A stretch of DNA of 64,000 nucleotides from Pantoea rwandensis (GCF_000759475.1 NZ_CP009454.1:3720001-3784000), one strand, 5' to 3'; shown: positions 1-11,270, counted from the first letter of the stretch. The notes: generated from the letters alone by a model not told the origin. Translations and numbers: made by a program.

Positions 1-1155
1 CCGCACGGCATAGATACCAGTGACGAGCTGCTGCTGGTGTTCTCCGATAATGTGCTCACCGCCGCAAACCGCCTGGCGATGCGTGAACTTAATCTCACCA
101 CCGAGCAGTTGGGCACCCTGACATTCCAGCAGCTGTTTGATCAACTGGAACAGCAGGCCAACACCATTCCTCTCCCGATTCATTTTGCCCAGCAGCGTTA
201 CTACTTCCGCCTGCGGGCACCGCACCGCACGCATTTCGCCACACCGAGCGAACCCGCCGCCGATCTCCCGTTCTCGCTGGGTAGTGATGGCGAGAAAATG
301 GTGCGACTGATGAATGCCGGTGTGTCGTTGTGCATTCACGGTGAAACCGGCAGCGGTAAAGAGTATGTCAGCCGTGCCCTGCATCAGCAGAGCCGCTGGC
401 GCGAGGGCAAATTCGTCGCCATCAATTGCGCTGCCATTCCGGAAGCGTTGATTGAATCAGAGCTATTTGGTTATCAGCCTGGCGCCTTTACCGGAGCCAG
501 CAAAAATGGCTACATCGGTAAAATCCGCGAGGCGGATGGTGGCGTGCTGTTTCTGGATGAAATTGGAGATATGCCGCTGGCGCTACAAACCCGTTTGCTG
601 CGCGTGCTGCAAGAAAAAGAGGTCGCGCCGCTCGGTTCCAGTCGCAGCTGGCCGGTGAATTTTGCTGTGATCTGCGCAACGCACCGTGATTTGGCGCAGC
701 GTGTGGCCGAGGGCGAGTTCCGCGAGGATCTTCTCTATCGCTTGCAGGAATTTTCCATGACCATCCCGCCGTTGCGTGCCTGGCCAGATATCGAAGACTT
801 TATTGGTCGGTTATGGATTGAGTTGGGCGGCGCAGATCGCGATATCCAGCTTTCTCCCGCCTTGCTGGCATCGCTGGCACAATTGCCATGGCCCGGCAAC
901 GTGCGGCAGTTACGCAGTTTATTGCGGGTACTGTTAGCGCTCGCCGATGAAGGCGAAGAAGTCACTGATGTGCATTTGCCAGCCGAATATCGCCGAGTAG
1001 CGGCGGTGCCAGTGGAAGATAAGCAGAGCCATGATGAGCGGCTGATTAGCGAAACGCTCCAACGCTTCAATGGCAATATCAGTAAAGCGGCGGAGGCATT
1101 AGGTGTCGCGCGCAGCACGCTCTATCGTCGTGCCGCACGCGACAAACGCGATTAG
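1..1155 (+). CDS. Sigma-54-dependent activator, AcoR-like (5' end outside window)
   Basis: This is the C-terminal part of an enhancer-binding protein that activates sigma-54 promoters. The reading frame is open from base 1, so the start lies upstream of the window. Counting from base 1, residues 1-80 look like a PAS/linker region, followed by an AAA+ domain. That domain has Walker A GETGSGKE (about 115-122), the sigma-54 contact motif GAFTGA (about 161-166) and Walker B with LFLDEIGD (about 183-190). A Fis-type helix-turn-helix closes the protein ([18 protein letters not shown]). No receiver domain is visible in what remains. The architecture suggests the AcoR/DhaR group, whose missing N-terminus would carry a GAF sensor. 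The target genes are not in the window. Its stop overlaps the yajQ stop by 3 bases, tail to tail. Confidence 0.85.
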   Translation, partial: PHGIDTSDELLLVFSDNVLTAANRLAMRELNLTTEQLGTLTFQQLFDQLEQQANTIPLPIHFAQQRYYFRLRAPHRTHFATPSEPAADLPFSLGSDGEKMVRLMNAGVSLCIHGETGSGKEYVSRALHQQSRWREGKFVAINCAAIPEALIESELFGYQPGAFTGASKNGYIGKIREADGGVLFLDEIGDMPLALQTRLLRVLQEKEVAPLGSSRSWPVNFAVICATHRDLAQRVAEGEFREDLLYRLQEFSMTIPPLRAWPDIEDFIGRLWIELGGADRDIQLSPALLASLAQLPWPGNVRQLRSLLRVLLALADEGEEVTDVHLPAEYRRVAAVPVEDKQSHDERLISETLQRFNGNISKAAEALGVARSTLYRRAARDKRD

Positions 1156-1643
1156 TCGCGGAAGTTCTTGAACTGGAAGGGCTGACCCAGGTTGCCACCG
1201 CGCACCAGCGCCATCGCACCCTGCAAATCGTCACGTGATTTACCGGTCACGCGCAGCTCTTCACCCTGAATCTGCGTTTGCACTTTCAGCTTGCTGTCTT
1301 TAATCAGCTTCACCAGCTTTTTAGCGATATCGCTTTCGATACCCTTTTTCAGCTTGGCTTCTACGCTCCAGCTTTTACCGCTGTGAATGATCTCTTCTGG
1401 CACTTCAATCGCTGCGCCTTCAATGCCGCGTTTCAGCAGCTTTTCACGCAAAATATCCACCAGCTGTTTAACCTGGAAATCAGATTCGCTGGTGATTTTG
1501 ATGGTCTCATTCTTTTCGTTGAGCTCAATGCTGGCGCTCACGTTGCGGAAATCGAAACGGGTTGAGATCTCACGGCTGGCATTCTCCACCGCATTACGCA
1601 CTTCCGGCAGTTCGACTTCGGAAACGATATCGAAAGATGGCAT
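1152..1643 (-). CDS. yajQ: YajQ family nucleotide-binding protein
   Basis: A 163-residue protein of the YajQ/UPF0234 family, the usual family length. Family members bind nucleotides or RNA and, in Xanthomonas, cyclic di-GMP. The role in enterics is not settled. The start at [11 protein letters not shown] is chosen because it matches the family N-terminus and has an AGGAGA ribosome site 7 bases upstream. A longer in-frame ATG 33 bases further up lacks both. The gene is monocistronic and convergent with the sigma-54 activator. Confidence 0.93.
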   Translation of the reverse strand: MPSFDIVSEVELPEVRNAVENASREISTRFDFRNVSASIELNEKNETIKITSESDFQVKQLVDILREKLLKRGIEGAAIEVPEEIIHSGKSWSVEAKLKKGIESDIAKKLVKLIKDSKLKVQTQIQGEELRVTGKSRDDLQGAMALVRGGNLGQPFQFKNFRD

Positions 1644-1768
1644 CTTTTCTTCTCCTGATACTAAAGTGACATGCATAATACGCGTCTTATGGCGCTAATT
1701 AAACACGATATGCGGAAAGCTATACTTAACCATGTCGTGAAATTGAGAACCCGTCAGCGGGAGGCAAA

Positions 1769-2689
1769 ATGAAAATTACCGTGTTGGGTTGTGGCGCCCT
1801 GGGTCAAATTTGGCTCGCCGCGCTCGCACGTCAGGGACATGAGGTTCAGGGCTGGTTGCGCGTGCCGCAGCCCTATTGCTCGGTGAACGTGATTGATCCG
1901 CAAGGACAGGTCAGCAATCACACGTTTATCGCCAACGATCCGCTGTTTCTTGCCGAAAGCCAGCTGTTGCTGGTGACACTGAAAGCGCCACAGGTTTCCC
2001 CGGCAGTCAAAAACCTGCAAAGCATCCTGCCTGCTCATGCTGCCATTTTGTTATTGCACAATGGCATGGGCACGCTGGAAGAGCTGAAGGAGTTGCAGCA
2101 ACCGCTGCTGCGCGGCATTACAACCCACGCGGCGATGCGCGATGGCACGGTGATCAAACACGTTGCGCAGGGCATCACACATATCGGTCCCACCGGACGT
2201 GAAAGTGCCGCGATGAGCGATATCGCCGATATCCTGCACCAGGCTTTGCCGGACGTGGCCTGGCATGACAACATTGCTTCTGCCAGCTGGCGCAAACTGG
2301 CAGTGAACTGCGTGATTAATCCGCTTACCGTTGAACATGATTGCCAGAACTGTGCCCTGCGCGCCTGGCCGCAGCAAATTGCCACGCTGTGTGAAGAGAT
2401 TGCCTGGGTGATGGAGCGTGAAGGCCAGCACATTGCGGTCGATAACCTGCGCGACATCATCTATGACGTCATCGACAGCACCGCAGCGAATACCTCCTCT
2501 ATGTTGCAGGATGTGCGCGCACAGCGCCTGACAGAAATTGATTACATCACCGGCTACCTGCTGCGCCGCGCTCGCGCGCAGGGCATTGCGCTGCCGGAGA
2601 ACACCCGTTTGTACGATCTGATTAAACGCAAGGAGTCCCAATATGAGCGCGACCGCATCGGTTCTGGTTTGCCTGGCACATGGCAGTGA
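1769..2689 (+). CDS. panE: 2-dehydropantoate 2-reductase (ketopantoate reductase)
   Basis: Reduces ketopantoate to pantoate with NADPH in pantothenate and coenzyme A synthesis, in the cytoplasm. The N-terminal Rossmann glycine motif GCGALG is at residues 7-12. The conserved catalytic lysine region (SWRKLAVNC, Lys about 175) and a C-terminal glutamate in LTEIDYI (about 255) are present. The length of 306 residues is close to the E. coli enzyme. A GGGAGG ribosome site precedes the ATG. The 3' end overlaps yajL by 47 bases, so the two are translationally linked. Confidence 0.95.
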   Translation: MKITVLGCGALGQIWLAALARQGHEVQGWLRVPQPYCSVNVIDPQGQVSNHTFIANDPLFLAESQLLLVTLKAPQVSPAVKNLQSILPAHAAILLLHNGMGTLEELKELQQPLLRGITTHAAMRDGTVIKHVAQGITHIGPTGRESAAMSDIADILHQALPDVAWHDNIASASWRKLAVNCVINPLTVEHDCQNCALRAWPQQIATLCEEIAWVMEREGQHIAVDNLRDIIYDVIDSTAANTSSMLQDVRAQRLTEIDYITGYLLRRARAQGIALPENTRLYDLIKRKESQYERDRIGSGLPGTWQ

Positions 2690-3254
2690 AGAGATTGAAG
2701 CTGTCACCACTATCGACCTGCTGGTCCGCGCGGGCTTAAGCGTCACCACCGCCAGTGTTGAAAGCGATGGCACGCGCGAAATTATCTGCTCGCGCGGCGT
2801 GCGCCTGCTGGCCGATGCGCCACTGGTTGAAGTGGCGGATAACGACTACGACGCCGTGGTACTGCCTGGTGGCCTGAAAGGTGCGGAGACGTTCCGTGAC
2901 AGCCCATTGCTGGTGGAAACCGTGCGCCAGTTTCACCTCGCAGGAAAAATCGTTGCCGCGATTTGTGCTGCCCCCGGCACGGTGCTGATCCCGCACGATC
3001 TGTTCCCTGTGGGCAATATGACGGGCTTTCCTGGCTTACGTGACACCATTCCCGATAAGCACTGGATGGATCGCCGCGTAGTGTGGGATCCGCGCGTCAA
3101 TCTGTTATCCAGCCAGGGGCCTGGCACTTCGATTGATTTTACGCTGAAGCTGATTGATCTGCTGGTGGATAAGGAGAAAGCGCGTGAAGTTGCGTCACAG
3201 CTGGTATTAGCGGCGGGGATTTATAACTATCAGGAATTTGAAGAGCGCGAATAA
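2643..3254 (+). CDS. yajL: DJ-1/PfpI family protein YajL (chaperone/deglycase)
   Basis: A DJ-1-superfamily protein of 203 residues. YajL in E. coli protects proteins from oxidative and glyoxal damage; whether it is a true deglycase is debated. The nucleophilic elbow cysteine is Cys108 in AAICAAPG and the partner glutamate is in HGSEEIEA (about 16-17). The start ATG at 2643 follows AAGGAGTCCCAAT inside the panE 3' end. The same panE-yajL arrangement occurs in E. coli. Confidence 0.93.
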   Translation: MSATASVLVCLAHGSEEIEAVTTIDLLVRAGLSVTTASVESDGTREIICSRGVRLLADAPLVEVADNDYDAVVLPGGLKGAETFRDSPLLVETVRQFHLAGKIVAAICAAPGTVLIPHDLFPVGNMTGFPGLRDTIPDKHWMDRRVVWDPRVNLLSSQGPGTSIDFTLKLIDLLVDKEKAREVASQLVLAAGIYNYQEFEERE

Positions 3255-3488
3255 CCGTGTTGTGATGGGGTAAAACGCCTATAACGTTAGCAGCGTTTTT
3301 CAACAGGCATTGCGATTTAACGGACCCCGCGATTCAACAGCCCCGATGATATAGCTGATCTCGTAGCGGCGCGATTCATCACGCAATTTAAGCAGCACAA
3401 CTGCTAACAAACGCGCGATGAATTGCGCCGCTACGAGGTTCATCGACGTTATAGGCGATGAATCGCGTCGTTACCAGATTTATCACCG
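3255..3488. repeat. REP-like palindromic element between yajL and thiI
   Basis: This 234-base gap carries no credible gene. Positions 3359-3379 and 3417-3437 form a 21-base inverted repeat with one mismatch; each arm contains the core GTAGCGGCGC followed by a (G/A)ATTCATC tail. A further degenerate copy of the core lies at about 3455-3480. Relatives of this unit occur elsewhere in the window near 29626, 38880 and 53590. It lies between two convergent genes, where it could act as a 3' mRNA stabiliser or transcription barrier. Confidence 0.7.
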
Positions 3489-4937
3489 TTACGGGCGATA
3501 AACCTTCACGTTTTTAAAGCCTTGCTCATGCAGATACAGCGCCTGTAAACGGCTCATTACGCCGCGATCGCAATACAGCAACCAGGTTTTGTTCTGATCC
3601 AGATCGCCAAACTGAGTGCTCAGTTTGTAGAACGGCAGGGATTTGACCTCAACGCCTTCCAGCGCCAGCGGTGATGCTTCTTGCTCATCCACAGAGCGGA
3701 TATCCAGCACCACATCATCTGCGGTGAACGAGACCACCGTCTCCACTTCCACCACCTCTTCCTGTGCCTTCTCCGCAATCTCGCGGATATCGACGTTGCT
3801 GGCTTCCTGCACCATGCGATTGAGGATCTCGAAATCGAAGTTTTGCTCTTCCGCTTCGATCTTCGCTTTCACCGCTTTTACCGTTGGGCTTTTCGAAATC
3901 ACACCGCAGTATTCCGGCATGGTTTTGGCAAAGTCTTCGGTGCCGATGTGGCGTGCCAAATCAATGATGTGCTCTTTGTCATGCGAGATAAGCGGACGCA
4001 GGATAAGGGTATCCGAAGCGTTATCAATCAAACGCAGGTTGGTCAGCGTCTGGCTCGAGACCTGCCCCAGCGCTTCACCCGTCACCAGGGCCTGAACGCC
4101 GTAGCGCTCAGCAACCATGGACGCCGCACGCACCATCATGCGTTTCAGCACCACGCCCATCTGACCATCATCGACTTTCTCAAGAATTTCACCGACAACC
4201 GGCTCGAAGTTGATCGCCACAAAGCGTACGCGATGCGAACGACCAAAACGTTGCCACAGGTAATGCGCGACCTGACGGACGCCGATTTCATGCGCGGCAC
4301 CGCCGAGGTTGAAGAAGCAGTAGTGCACGCGGCAACCACGACGCATCAGCATATAGCTGGAGACGCCGGAGTCGAAGCCACCAGAAATCAGCGACAGCAC
4401 ATCTTCTTGTGTCCCGATGGGGAAACCACCCAGCCCTTCATATCGGCCGGTGATCAGCAGCAGACGATCGTCTTCAATCTCGAGATTGACCGTCACATCA
4501 GGATTTTTCAATTGCACACGTGCGGACTCAATGTGCTGATTGAGCCCGCCACCCACGTAACGCTCGACCTCAATCGAGCTGAAGCTGTGTTTGCCACGAC
4601 GCTTTACACGCACGCAGAAACTTTTCCCTTCCAGGCGCTCACGATTCAGAGCCAGCGTCTGCTCAAAGATATCGTGCATATCGGTATAAGGCTGATCCTC
4701 AACCTCCAGTACATGGTGAATACCGGGAATACGCGTGAGCTCATCAATAACGACGGTACGCAGCGCTTCTTTTTTAGCGCGTACTTCAATATGGTCCCAG
4801 TGACGCACCACGGCGATTTCGTCGTCGACAGTACGCAGGGTATTGCGGATGTTGCCGGTCAGGATCTTGATAAAGCGCAGACGCACCGACTGACTTTTGA
4901 TGGTGATTTCAGGGAAGAGCTTAATGATAAACTTCAT
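3489..4937 (-). CDS. thiI: tRNA 4-thiouridine sulfurtransferase / thiazole sulfur carrier
   Basis: Makes 4-thiouridine at position 8 of tRNA and passes sulfur to ThiS for thiamine thiazole synthesis. It has 482 residues, the same as E. coli. Domain order is an N-terminal ferredoxin-like region and THUMP domain, the PP-loop ATP pyrophosphatase SGGFDS (185-190), then a C-terminal rhodanese domain. Both catalytic cysteines are present: Cys344 in MPEYCGV and the persulfide-carrying Cys456 in LLYCDRG. It is transcribed away from xseB, with a roughly 230-base divergent promoter region between them. Confidence 0.97.
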   Translation of the reverse strand: MKFIIKLFPEITIKSQSVRLRFIKILTGNIRNTLRTVDDEIAVVRHWDHIEVRAKKEALRTVVIDELTRIPGIHHVLEVEDQPYTDMHDIFEQTLALNRERLEGKSFCVRVKRRGKHSFSSIEVERYVGGGLNQHIESARVQLKNPDVTVNLEIEDDRLLLITGRYEGLGGFPIGTQEDVLSLISGGFDSGVSSYMLMRRGCRVHYCFFNLGGAAHEIGVRQVAHYLWQRFGRSHRVRFVAINFEPVVGEILEKVDDGQMGVVLKRMMVRAASMVAERYGVQALVTGEALGQVSSQTLTNLRLIDNASDTLILRPLISHDKEHIIDLARHIGTEDFAKTMPEYCGVISKSPTVKAVKAKIEAEEQNFDFEILNRMVQEASNVDIREIAEKAQEEVVEVETVVSFTADDVVLDIRSVDEQEASPLALEGVEVKSLPFYKLSTQFGDLDQNKTWLLYCDRGVMSRLQALYLHEQGFKNVKVYRP

Positions 4938-5170
4938 GGCGACACAGCTTCGTTGGGCAAATAAGTGCTAAAACCATCGGCACTTAACTGGTAAAATCAT
5001 ATAATTACGGGTAACGCAGAGGCGCCCGCATCCGAGGCGCAAAAGTATACCACCTTTGTCAGATGACCGCTTCTGCAACCGCAATCACATTCATTATTTT
5101 GCTAATTAATCCTCGTCGGCTACCATGACCGATTGCAAGATGATTCCTAACCTGTGAGTCGACACTGATT

Positions 5171-5413
5171 ATGCCGAAAAAAGCCGAAGCGCCAGCCAGT
5201 TTTGAAAGCGCATTGCAGCAGCTGGAACAAATCGTTAGCCGTCTGGAAAGTGGAGAACTGCCACTGGAAGAAGCATTGAACGAATTTGAACGCGGCGTAC
5301 AGCTGGCACGCACCGGTCAGCAAACTCTGCAGCAGGCTGAACAGCGCGTGCAGATCCTGCTCAGCGACGATAAAGATGCCGCGCTTGCCCCGTTCACGCC
5401 GGAAAATGACTGA
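5171..5413 (+). CDS. xseB: Exodeoxyribonuclease VII small subunit
   Basis: An 80-residue small subunit that assembles with XseA to degrade single-stranded DNA. The helical family pattern is clear: [18 protein letters not shown], then [12 protein letters not shown]. XseA is not in this window, as usual in enterics. The stop TGA overlaps the ispA start (ATGA-type junction at 5411-5415), so this is the first gene of xseB-ispA-dxs, with yajO following. Confidence 0.96.
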   Translation: MPKKAEAPASFESALQQLEQIVSRLESGELPLEEALNEFERGVQLARTGQQTLQQAEQRVQILLSDDKDAALAPFTPEND

Positions 5414-6312
5414 TGGATTTCGCCAAATTACTTAACGCGTATCACGAACGCGTCAACCTGGCGTTGATACGCTTAATAGATCCACTTCCTTTTCAGAGTT
5501 CTCCTCTGGTGCAATCCATGCAACATGGGGCACTATTAGGCGGTAAGCGTCTGCGTCCGTTTTTGGTTTACGCCACGGGCGAGATGTTAAAGGCCGATAC
5601 GGCCAGCCTGGATGCGCCGGCCGCTGCCGTAGAGTGCATTCATGCTTACTCTCTGATTCATGATGATCTGCCCGCAATGGATGACGATGCATTACGCCGC
5701 GGACAGCCAACCTGCCATATAAAATATGGTGAAGACACAGCGATTCTCGCTGGTGATGCGTTGCAAACCCTGGCGTTTTCGATTCTGGCCGATGAGCCTA
5801 TGCCCGGCGTCAGCCCGCAAGCGCGCATTGCGATGATTTCAGAACTGGCCCAGGCCAGCGGTGTGGCAGGCATGTGCGGAGGCCAGGCACTGGATTTGGC
5901 CGCCGAAGGCAAGCAAATCGACCTCGCTCAGCTGGAGCAGATTCATCGTCATAAAACCGGCGCATTGATTCGTGCTGCGGTGCGTCTTGGCGCACTGACC
6001 GCAGGTGAACGTGGCCGTGCGGCACTTCCGGTTCTGGATACCTACGCCAACGCCATCGGACTGGCGTTCCAGGTGCAGGATGACATTCTTGATGTGGTGG
6101 GCGATACCGCGGTGCTGGGCAAAACCCAGGGCGCGGATCAGGCATTAGGTAAGAGCACTTACCCGGCCTTGATGGGGCTGGAAAATGCCCGTCGTAAAGC
6201 ATGGGATCTTTATCAGGAAGCACTGGGTGCGTTAGAGATTCTGGCGGCGCAGTCTTATGACACCACCGCATTACAAGCACTGGCAAGCTTCATAATTGAA
6301 CGCGATAAATAA
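5413..6312 (+). CDS. ispA: (2E,6E)-farnesyl diphosphate synthase
   Basis: Condenses isopentenyl diphosphate with dimethylallyl and geranyl diphosphate to give farnesyl diphosphate, precursor of quinones and undecaprenyl carrier. It has 299 residues as in E. coli. The first aspartate-rich motif DDLPAMDDD is at 84-92 and the second, DDILD, at 223-227. GGKRLRP (43-49) binds diphosphate. It overlaps xseB by one base and is followed 19 bases later by dxs. Confidence 0.97.
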   Translation: MDFAKLLNAYHERVNLALIRLIDPLPFQSSPLVQSMQHGALLGGKRLRPFLVYATGEMLKADTASLDAPAAAVECIHAYSLIHDDLPAMDDDALRRGQPTCHIKYGEDTAILAGDALQTLAFSILADEPMPGVSPQARIAMISELAQASGVAGMCGGQALDLAAEGKQIDLAQLEQIHRHKTGALIRAAVRLGALTAGERGRAALPVLDTYANAIGLAFQVQDDILDVVGDTAVLGKTQGADQALGKSTYPALMGLENARRKAWDLYQEALGALEILAAQSYDTTALQALASFIIERDK

Positions 6313-6331
6313 CTTTCATAATGAGTCTCTG

Positions 6332-8197
6332 ATGAGTTTTGATATTGCAAAATACCCGACACTGGCGTTAGCAAGCACGGTTCAGGAATTACGTTTATTA
6401 CCGAAAGAAAAACTTCCGGTACTGTGTGACGAACTGCGTCAGTATCTGCTGGATAGCGTGAGCCGGTCTTCCGGCCACTTTGCTTCGGGTCTGGGCGTCG
6501 TCGAGCTAACAGTCGCGCTGCATTATGTTTATAACACCCCGTTTGACCATCTGGTGTGGGACGTTGGCCATCAGGCCTATCCGCATAAGATTCTGACCGG
6601 GCGCCGCGATCGAATCGGCACCATCCGCCAGAAAAATGGCCTGCATCCGTTCCCGTGGCGCGGCGAGAGTGAATATGACGTGCTGAGCGTCGGTCACTCC
6701 TCGACCTCAATCAGCGCTGGTCTGGGGATGGCGGTTGCCGCCGAACGCGAAGGTAAAGGCCGTCGTACTGCCTGCATCATCGGCGATGGCGCGATCACCG
6801 CAGGCATGGCGTTCGAAGCCATGAACCACGCGGGTGACATCAAACCGGATATGCTGGTGATCCTCAACGACAACGAGATGTCGATTTCGGAAAACGTTGG
6901 CGCCCTCAACAATCGTCTGGCACAGATTCTTTCGGGCAAAACCTACTCACGTCTACGCGAAGGTGGCAAGCGCGTGCTGGGTGGCCTGCCGCCGATCAAA
7001 GAGCTGGTGAAGCGCACCGAAGAACACCTGAAAGGTATGGTGGTGCCAGGTACGCTGTTTGAAGAGCTGGGCTTCAACTACATCGGTCCGGTAGATGGAC
7101 ACGATGTCCTGACGCTGGTGAGTACGCTGAAGAACATGCGCGACCTGAAAGGCCCGCAGTTCCTGCACATCATGACCAAAAAGGGCAAAGGCTACGCGCC
7201 TGCCGAGCAGGATCCCATCGCCTGGCATGCGGTACCGAAGTTCGATCCGGCCAGCGGTTCTCTGCCAAAAAGCGCGCCAGGCCTGCCGAGCTACTCGAAA
7301 ATTTTCGGTAGCTGGCTGAGCGAAATGGCTGCTGACGATCCGCGTTTAATGGCGGTGACGCCGGCGATGCGCGAAGGTTCTGGCATGGTCAGCTACTCTC
7401 GTGACTATCCGCAACAGTACTTTGACGTGGCGATTGCTGAACAGCATGCGGTGACCTTTGCTGCAGGTATGGCGATTGGCGGCTACAAGCCGGTGGTGGC
7501 GATTTACTCCACCTTCTTGCAGCGTGCTTACGATCAGCTGATCCACGATGTGGCGATCCAGAAACTGCCGGTGCTGTTCGCTATCGATCGCGGCGGCATT
7601 GTGGGCGCCGATGGGCAAACACATCAGGGCGCATTTGATATCGCCTTCCTGCGCTGTGTGCCCGAAATGGTGATCATGACGCCAAGCGACGAAAACGAAT
7701 GCCGCCAGATGCTCTACACCGGCTATCATTATCAGGCTGGTCCGAGTGCGGTGCGCTATCCGCGCGGCACGGGCACCGGCGCCACGCTGGAGCCGCTCGC
7801 CAGCCTGCCGCTGGGCAAAGGTATTGTGAAGCGCCGTGGTGAAAAGCTGGCGATCCTTAACTTCGGTACGCTGTTGCCTGAAGCGCAGGCCGCAGCTGAA
7901 GCGCTTAACGCCACGCTGGTGGATATGCGTTTCGTGAAGCCACTGGATGAAGCCTTGATTGCCGAACTGGCCACCAGCCATGATTCACTGGTGACGCTGG
8001 AAGAAGGTGCCATCAAAGGCGGAGCCGGCAGCGGCGTCAATGAATACGTGATGGCGAAACGCCTGCGTGTTCATGTGCTGAACCTGGGTCTGCCAGACGA
8101 GTTTATTCCGCAGGGCACGCAGGAAGAGGTTCGTCAGGATTATCAGCTGGATGCCGCTGGTATTCAGCAACAAATCACTGACTGGCTGGCGCAGTAA
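6332..8197 (+). CDS. dxs: 1-deoxy-D-xylulose-5-phosphate synthase
   Basis: Thiamine-diphosphate enzyme that joins pyruvate and glyceraldehyde 3-phosphate, the first step of the MEP isoprenoid pathway and a source for thiamine and pyridoxal. The start at 6332 (MSFDIAKYP) gives 621 residues, one more than E. coli; an earlier in-frame ATG inside ispA is rejected. Visible active-site features are His49, the TPP/Mg motif GDGA (151-154) with Asn181 in LNDN, and the catalytic Glu370 in AIAEQH. The ribosome site is weak, consistent with translational coupling to ispA. Confidence 0.97.
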   Translation: MSFDIAKYPTLALASTVQELRLLPKEKLPVLCDELRQYLLDSVSRSSGHFASGLGVVELTVALHYVYNTPFDHLVWDVGHQAYPHKILTGRRDRIGTIRQKNGLHPFPWRGESEYDVLSVGHSSTSISAGLGMAVAAEREGKGRRTACIIGDGAITAGMAFEAMNHAGDIKPDMLVILNDNEMSISENVGALNNRLAQILSGKTYSRLREGGKRVLGGLPPIKELVKRTEEHLKGMVVPGTLFEELGFNYIGPVDGHDVLTLVSTLKNMRDLKGPQFLHIMTKKGKGYAPAEQDPIAWHAVPKFDPASGSLPKSAPGLPSYSKIFGSWLSEMAADDPRLMAVTPAMREGSGMVSYSRDYPQQYFDVAIAEQHAVTFAAGMAIGGYKPVVAIYSTFLQRAYDQLIHDVAIQKLPVLFAIDRGGIVGADGQTHQGAFDIAFLRCVPEMVIMTPSDENECRQMLYTGYHYQAGPSAVRYPRGTGTGATLEPLASLPLGKGIVKRRGEKLAILNFGTLLPEAQAAAEALNATLVDMRFVKPLDEALIAELATSHDSLVTLEEGAIKGGAGSGVNEYVMAKRLRVHVLNLGLPDEFIPQGTQEEVRQDYQLDAAGIQQQITDWLAQ

Positions 8198-8259
8198 TCC
8201 CCTCCCCGCTCCTGCTGCTATGCTTAGGGCATTCCTAACGCATAAGAGCAGGAGCTCCC

Positions 8260-9234
8260 ATGAAAACCATTCGTTTAGGCCAGACCGACTTACAGGTTTC
8301 GCGTCTCTGTTTAGGCTGCATGACTTACGGCGATCCGATGCGCGGCAATCACGCATGGACCCTGCCCGAAGAGAGCAGTCGACCGCTGATCAAGCAAGCG
8401 CTGGACGCGGGCATCAACTTTTTCGACACCGCCAACAGCTACTCCGATGGCAGCAGTGAAGAGATCGTCGGGCGTGCGCTGAAAGATTTCGCCCAACGCG
8501 ATCAGGTCGTGGTGGCCACCAAAGTCTATTTCCCGCTCAGCAACCTTTCTCAGGGGCTGTCACGCAACAACATCCTGCAGTCCATCGACGACAGCCTGAC
8601 GCGTCTCGGCATGGAGTATGTCGACCTGCTGCAGATTCACCGCTGGGATTACGACACACCGATTGAAGAGACGCTTGAGGCGCTGAATGAGGTGGTGAAA
8701 TCGGGTAAAGCGCGCTACATCGGCGCTTCTTCGATGCATGCTGCACAGTTTGCTCAGGCGCTGGATCTGCAAAAACAGAATGGCTGGGCACGTTTTGTCA
8801 GTATGCAGGATCAGTACAACCTGATTCAGCGTGAAGAAGAGAACGAGATGCACCCGCTGTGTGAACGTGAAGGTATCGCGGTGCTGCCGTGGAGCCCGCT
8901 GGCGCGCGGTAAACTGACGCGTCCATGGGGTGAAACCACCGCACGCTCGGTATCGGATAACGTCATGGAAAAACTTTATACCGGTACCGAAGAGAATGAT
9001 GCGGCGATTGCAGAGCGTCTGGCGACCATTTCCGCCGATAAAGGCGTGACGCGTGCACAAGTGGCGCTGGCGTGGCTGCTGCATAAACCCGTGGTCACAG
9101 CACCGATTATCGGTGCATCACGCGAGCAGCAGTTTGCAGAGTTGGTGAAAGCGGTGGATGTGGAGTTGAGTTCAACGGATATCGCTGAACTGGAAACGGT
9201 GTATCAACCGCATCCGGTGGTGGGATTCGAGTAA
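8260..9234 (+). CDS. yajO: Aldo/keto reductase YajO
   Basis: NADPH-dependent aldo/keto reductase of 324 residues, orthologous in place and sequence to E. coli YajO. The TIM-barrel catalytic segment DTANSYSDGSSEE (about 52-64) supplies Asp and Tyr; the catalytic His lies in QIHRWD and the cofactor-binding end in APIIGASREQQ. YajO has been linked to xylulose-phosphate metabolism in E. coli. It lies 62 bases after dxs with its own good ribosome site (AGGAGCTCCC). Confidence 0.9.
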   Translation: MKTIRLGQTDLQVSRLCLGCMTYGDPMRGNHAWTLPEESSRPLIKQALDAGINFFDTANSYSDGSSEEIVGRALKDFAQRDQVVVATKVYFPLSNLSQGLSRNNILQSIDDSLTRLGMEYVDLLQIHRWDYDTPIEETLEALNEVVKSGKARYIGASSMHAAQFAQALDLQKQNGWARFVSMQDQYNLIQREEENEMHPLCEREGIAVLPWSPLARGKLTRPWGETTARSVSDNVMEKLYTGTEENDAAIAERLATISADKGVTRAQVALAWLLHKPVVTAPIIGASREQQFAELVKAVDVELSSTDIAELETVYQPHPVVGFE

Positions 9235-9239
9235 TTATT

Positions 9240-9320
9240 GAACCGGGTCGCCATAAACGGCGACCCTACCATGTTGAGTGCGCACATTGGGTAATCCGTA
9301 GAGAGCGCATTGATGCGCAC
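9240..9320. repeat. Two short palindromes (BIME-like) between yajO and pgpA
   Basis: GGGTCGCC at 9245-9252 pairs with GGCGACCC at 9259-9266, and GCGCAT/ATGCGC pairs at 9305-9318. They sit between convergent genes. They could serve as a bidirectional terminator or a REP pair; there is no strong T tract. Confidence 0.5.
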
Positions 9321-9328
9321 CTGCCGAA

Positions 9329-9817
9329 TTACAGCACCAGCCCCAATCCATACAAAATCACGGCGGAAATCACGCCCGCGATAATGTCATCGACCATAAT
9401 ACCCATGCCGCCATGCACGTTCTGATCGAACCAGCGAATCGGCCAGGGTTTCCACATATCAAAGATGCGGAAGATGACAAACCCGGCCAGCACCCATTGC
9501 CAGCTCATCGCCGGAATCGCCATCAGCGTAATCCACATGCCGATAAACTCATCCCAAACAATGCTGCCATGATCGTGCACGCCCATGTCTTTGGCGGTGC
9601 GATGGCAGAGATAAACGCCCACGCTAATGCCAATCAGCACCAGCAAAGAGTAAATCTGCAACGGCAGAAAGGTCATCAACCACCAAAAGGGAATCGCGGC
9701 AATCGAACCGGCGGTGCCTGGCATGATCGGGCTCAGGCCACTGCCAAAACCGGTTGCCAACAGATGCCAGGGATTGCTCAGGCGCAGGCGGCTTTTCGCT
9801 ACATCTTTACTTCGCAT
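9329..9817 (-). CDS. pgpA: Phosphatidylglycerophosphatase A
   Basis: Inner-membrane phosphatase that removes phosphate from phosphatidylglycerophosphate to give phosphatidylglycerol. The family core is clear: [17 protein letters not shown], then [14 protein letters not shown], with three to four hydrophobic segments. Start at [11 protein letters not shown] (162 residues), overlapping the thiL stop by 11 bases; a longer start at 9862 (177 residues) is possible but would place 56 bases inside thiL. It is the last gene of the nrdR-rib-nusB-thiL cluster, as in E. coli. Confidence 0.93.
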   Translation of the reverse strand: MRSKDVAKSRLRLSNPWHLLATGFGSGLSPIMPGTAGSIAAIPFWWLMTFLPLQIYSLLVLIGISVGVYLCHRTAKDMGVHDHGSIVWDEFIGMWITLMAIPAMSWQWVLAGFVIFRIFDMWKPWPIRWFDQNVHGGMGIMVDDIIAGVISAVILYGLGLVL

Positions 9818-10784
9818 TAAAGTGATCAAATCCTTTGTGATTAAAACGACGTGGCTTGCCATTTTCCAGCAGCGTCAACCCGTCAGCTTCAGGCGCAATC
9901 TGCCCGATGCAGGTATAAGGCACACCAAGATGACCCAGCGCCACGTCCAGCGCACCACGATTGACTTCCGGCACGGTAAAGCACAGCTCATAATCTTCGC
10001 CGCCGCTTAATGCCCAGGTCAGCACCTGTTCCGGCTCAAAATGATCGCGCAAGGCTGCGGACAGCGGTAACGCTTCCAGATTGAGACGCGCACCAACGCG
10101 GCTCGCCGTGAGAATATGGCCAAGATCGGCAATCAAACCATCGGAGATATCGATCGCCGATGTCGCCAGATTGCGCAGCGCCTGGCCCTGCAACACACGT
10201 GGCATCGGGCGCAGATGGCGCTTGATTAACACTTCATGGACAGCCGGATCGTTCAGACGATGACGATGTTGTAGCAGCGACAGGCCAGCCGCGCTGTCAC
10301 CCAGCGTACCGGTGACAAAGATCCAGTCACCGGGTTTGGCCCCCGAACGCTTCAATGCGCGTCCAGTCGGCACCAGACCGTGAATACCCAGCGTCAGGCT
10401 CAGTGGTCCGCGCGTGGTATCACCACCAATCAGCTGCATATCGTAATAATCCAGCAGCTCAAATAAGCTATCGCTGAATGCGGCCAGCCAGCTTTCATTC
10501 ACTTCAGGCAAGGTAATCGCCAGCGTCAACCACGCCGGATCGGCACCCATTGCCGCCAAATCACTGAGATTCACGGCCAGCGCTTTGTAACCCAGATCGG
10601 CAGGATGGATATCACGCAGGAAGTGCACGCCCGCCACCAACGTATCGGTGCTAATGGCCAGCGTCTGTTTTTCGGGCACGTTCAGTAACGCACAGTCGTC
10701 ACCAATTCCCTTCTCCACATCGCGGCGGGAGCTGGTAACGCGGTTAAAATAACGTGCGATCAGTTCGAATTCACCACAGGACAT
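9807..10784 (-). CDS. thiL: Thiamine-monophosphate kinase
   Basis: Phosphorylates thiamine monophosphate to thiamine diphosphate with ATP, the last step of thiamine cofactor synthesis. It has 325 residues as in E. coli. PurM/AIR-synthase fold motifs are visible: GIGDDCALL (about 27-35), DTLVAGVHF, the metal-binding [11 protein letters not shown] and [10 protein letters not shown]. It overlaps pgpA and is separated from nusB by a hairpin at 10803-10826. Confidence 0.97.
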   Translation of the reverse strand: MSCGEFELIARYFNRVTSSRRDVEKGIGDDCALLNVPEKQTLAISTDTLVAGVHFLRDIHPADLGYKALAVNLSDLAAMGADPAWLTLAITLPEVNESWLAAFSDSLFELLDYYDMQLIGGDTTRGPLSLTLGIHGLVPTGRALKRSGAKPGDWIFVTGTLGDSAAGLSLLQHRHRLNDPAVHEVLIKRHLRPMPRVLQGQALRNLATSAIDISDGLIADLGHILTASRVGARLNLEALPLSAALRDHFEPEQVLTWALSGGEDYELCFTVPEVNRGALDVALGHLGVPYTCIGQIAPEADGLTLLENGKPRRFNHKGFDHFNAK

Positions 10785-10802
10785 AAGTCAGGTCTCAATG
10801 AG

Positions 10803-10826
10803 AAAAAGGCCGGTAAACCGGCCTTT
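10803..10826 (-). terminator. Hairpin between nusB and thiL
   Basis: GGCCGGT and ACCGGCC pair around AA, flanked by A and T runs, so on the minus strand the stem is followed by TTTTTC. It looks like an intrinsic terminator or partial attenuator inside the operon, 17 bases before the thiL coding start (from 10784). Confidence 0.7.
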
Positions 10827-10831
10827 CGCAT

Positions 10832-11251
10832 TTATTTTTTGTTGGGTCGAATTTGTGGGGCTGCTTTATCCAGCACGCCGTTGACAAACTTGTGGCTGTC
10901 TTCGGCGCCAAACACTTTGGCCAGTTCGATGCCTTCGTTGATGGCCACTTTATAAGGCACATCAGAACGTTTGCTCAGCTCATACAGCGAAAGACGCAGA
11001 ATGGCTTTCTCAACCTGTCCCAGCTCTTCCAGCTGACGTGACAGGTAAGGCTTCATCAGACCGTCCAGGTACGCGCTGTTAGTCGCCACACCGGCCAGCA
11101 ATTCGCGGAAATAGCTAATATCGACGTCTTTGACGTCTTGTTCCGCCAGAAACTGGTATTCCACATCGGCAATGTCGTTGTTCGACAGCTGCCAGGAGTA
11201 AAGCGCCTGGACAGCGCACTCACGGGCGCGACGACGAGCAGCAGGTTTCAC
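10832..11251 (-). CDS. nusB: Transcription antitermination factor NusB
   Basis: A 139-residue all-helical protein that binds boxA RNA with NusE (S10) for rRNA and lambda N antitermination. The arginine-rich N-terminus [16 protein letters not shown] is typical. Length and position between ribH and thiL match E. coli. It starts 19 bases after the ribH stop. Confidence 0.97.
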   Translation of the reverse strand: MKPAARRRARECAVQALYSWQLSNNDIADVEYQFLAEQDVKDVDISYFRELLAGVATNSAYLDGLMKPYLSRQLEELGQVEKAILRLSLYELSKRSDVPYKVAINEGIELAKVFGAEDSHKFVNGVLDKAAPQIRPNKK

Positions 11252-11270
11252 AAAATTCCCCTTCCAAAAA

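Noticed and set aside
3681..4964. Long open frame of 427 codons opposite thiI
   Set aside because: It is antisense to a perfectly conserved ThiI with all catalytic residues. The His/Gln/Arg-rich translation has no family features.
4938..5170. Possible TPP riboswitch at thiI
   Set aside because: No conserved THI-box segments are visible; thiI in enterics is not normally riboswitch-controlled.
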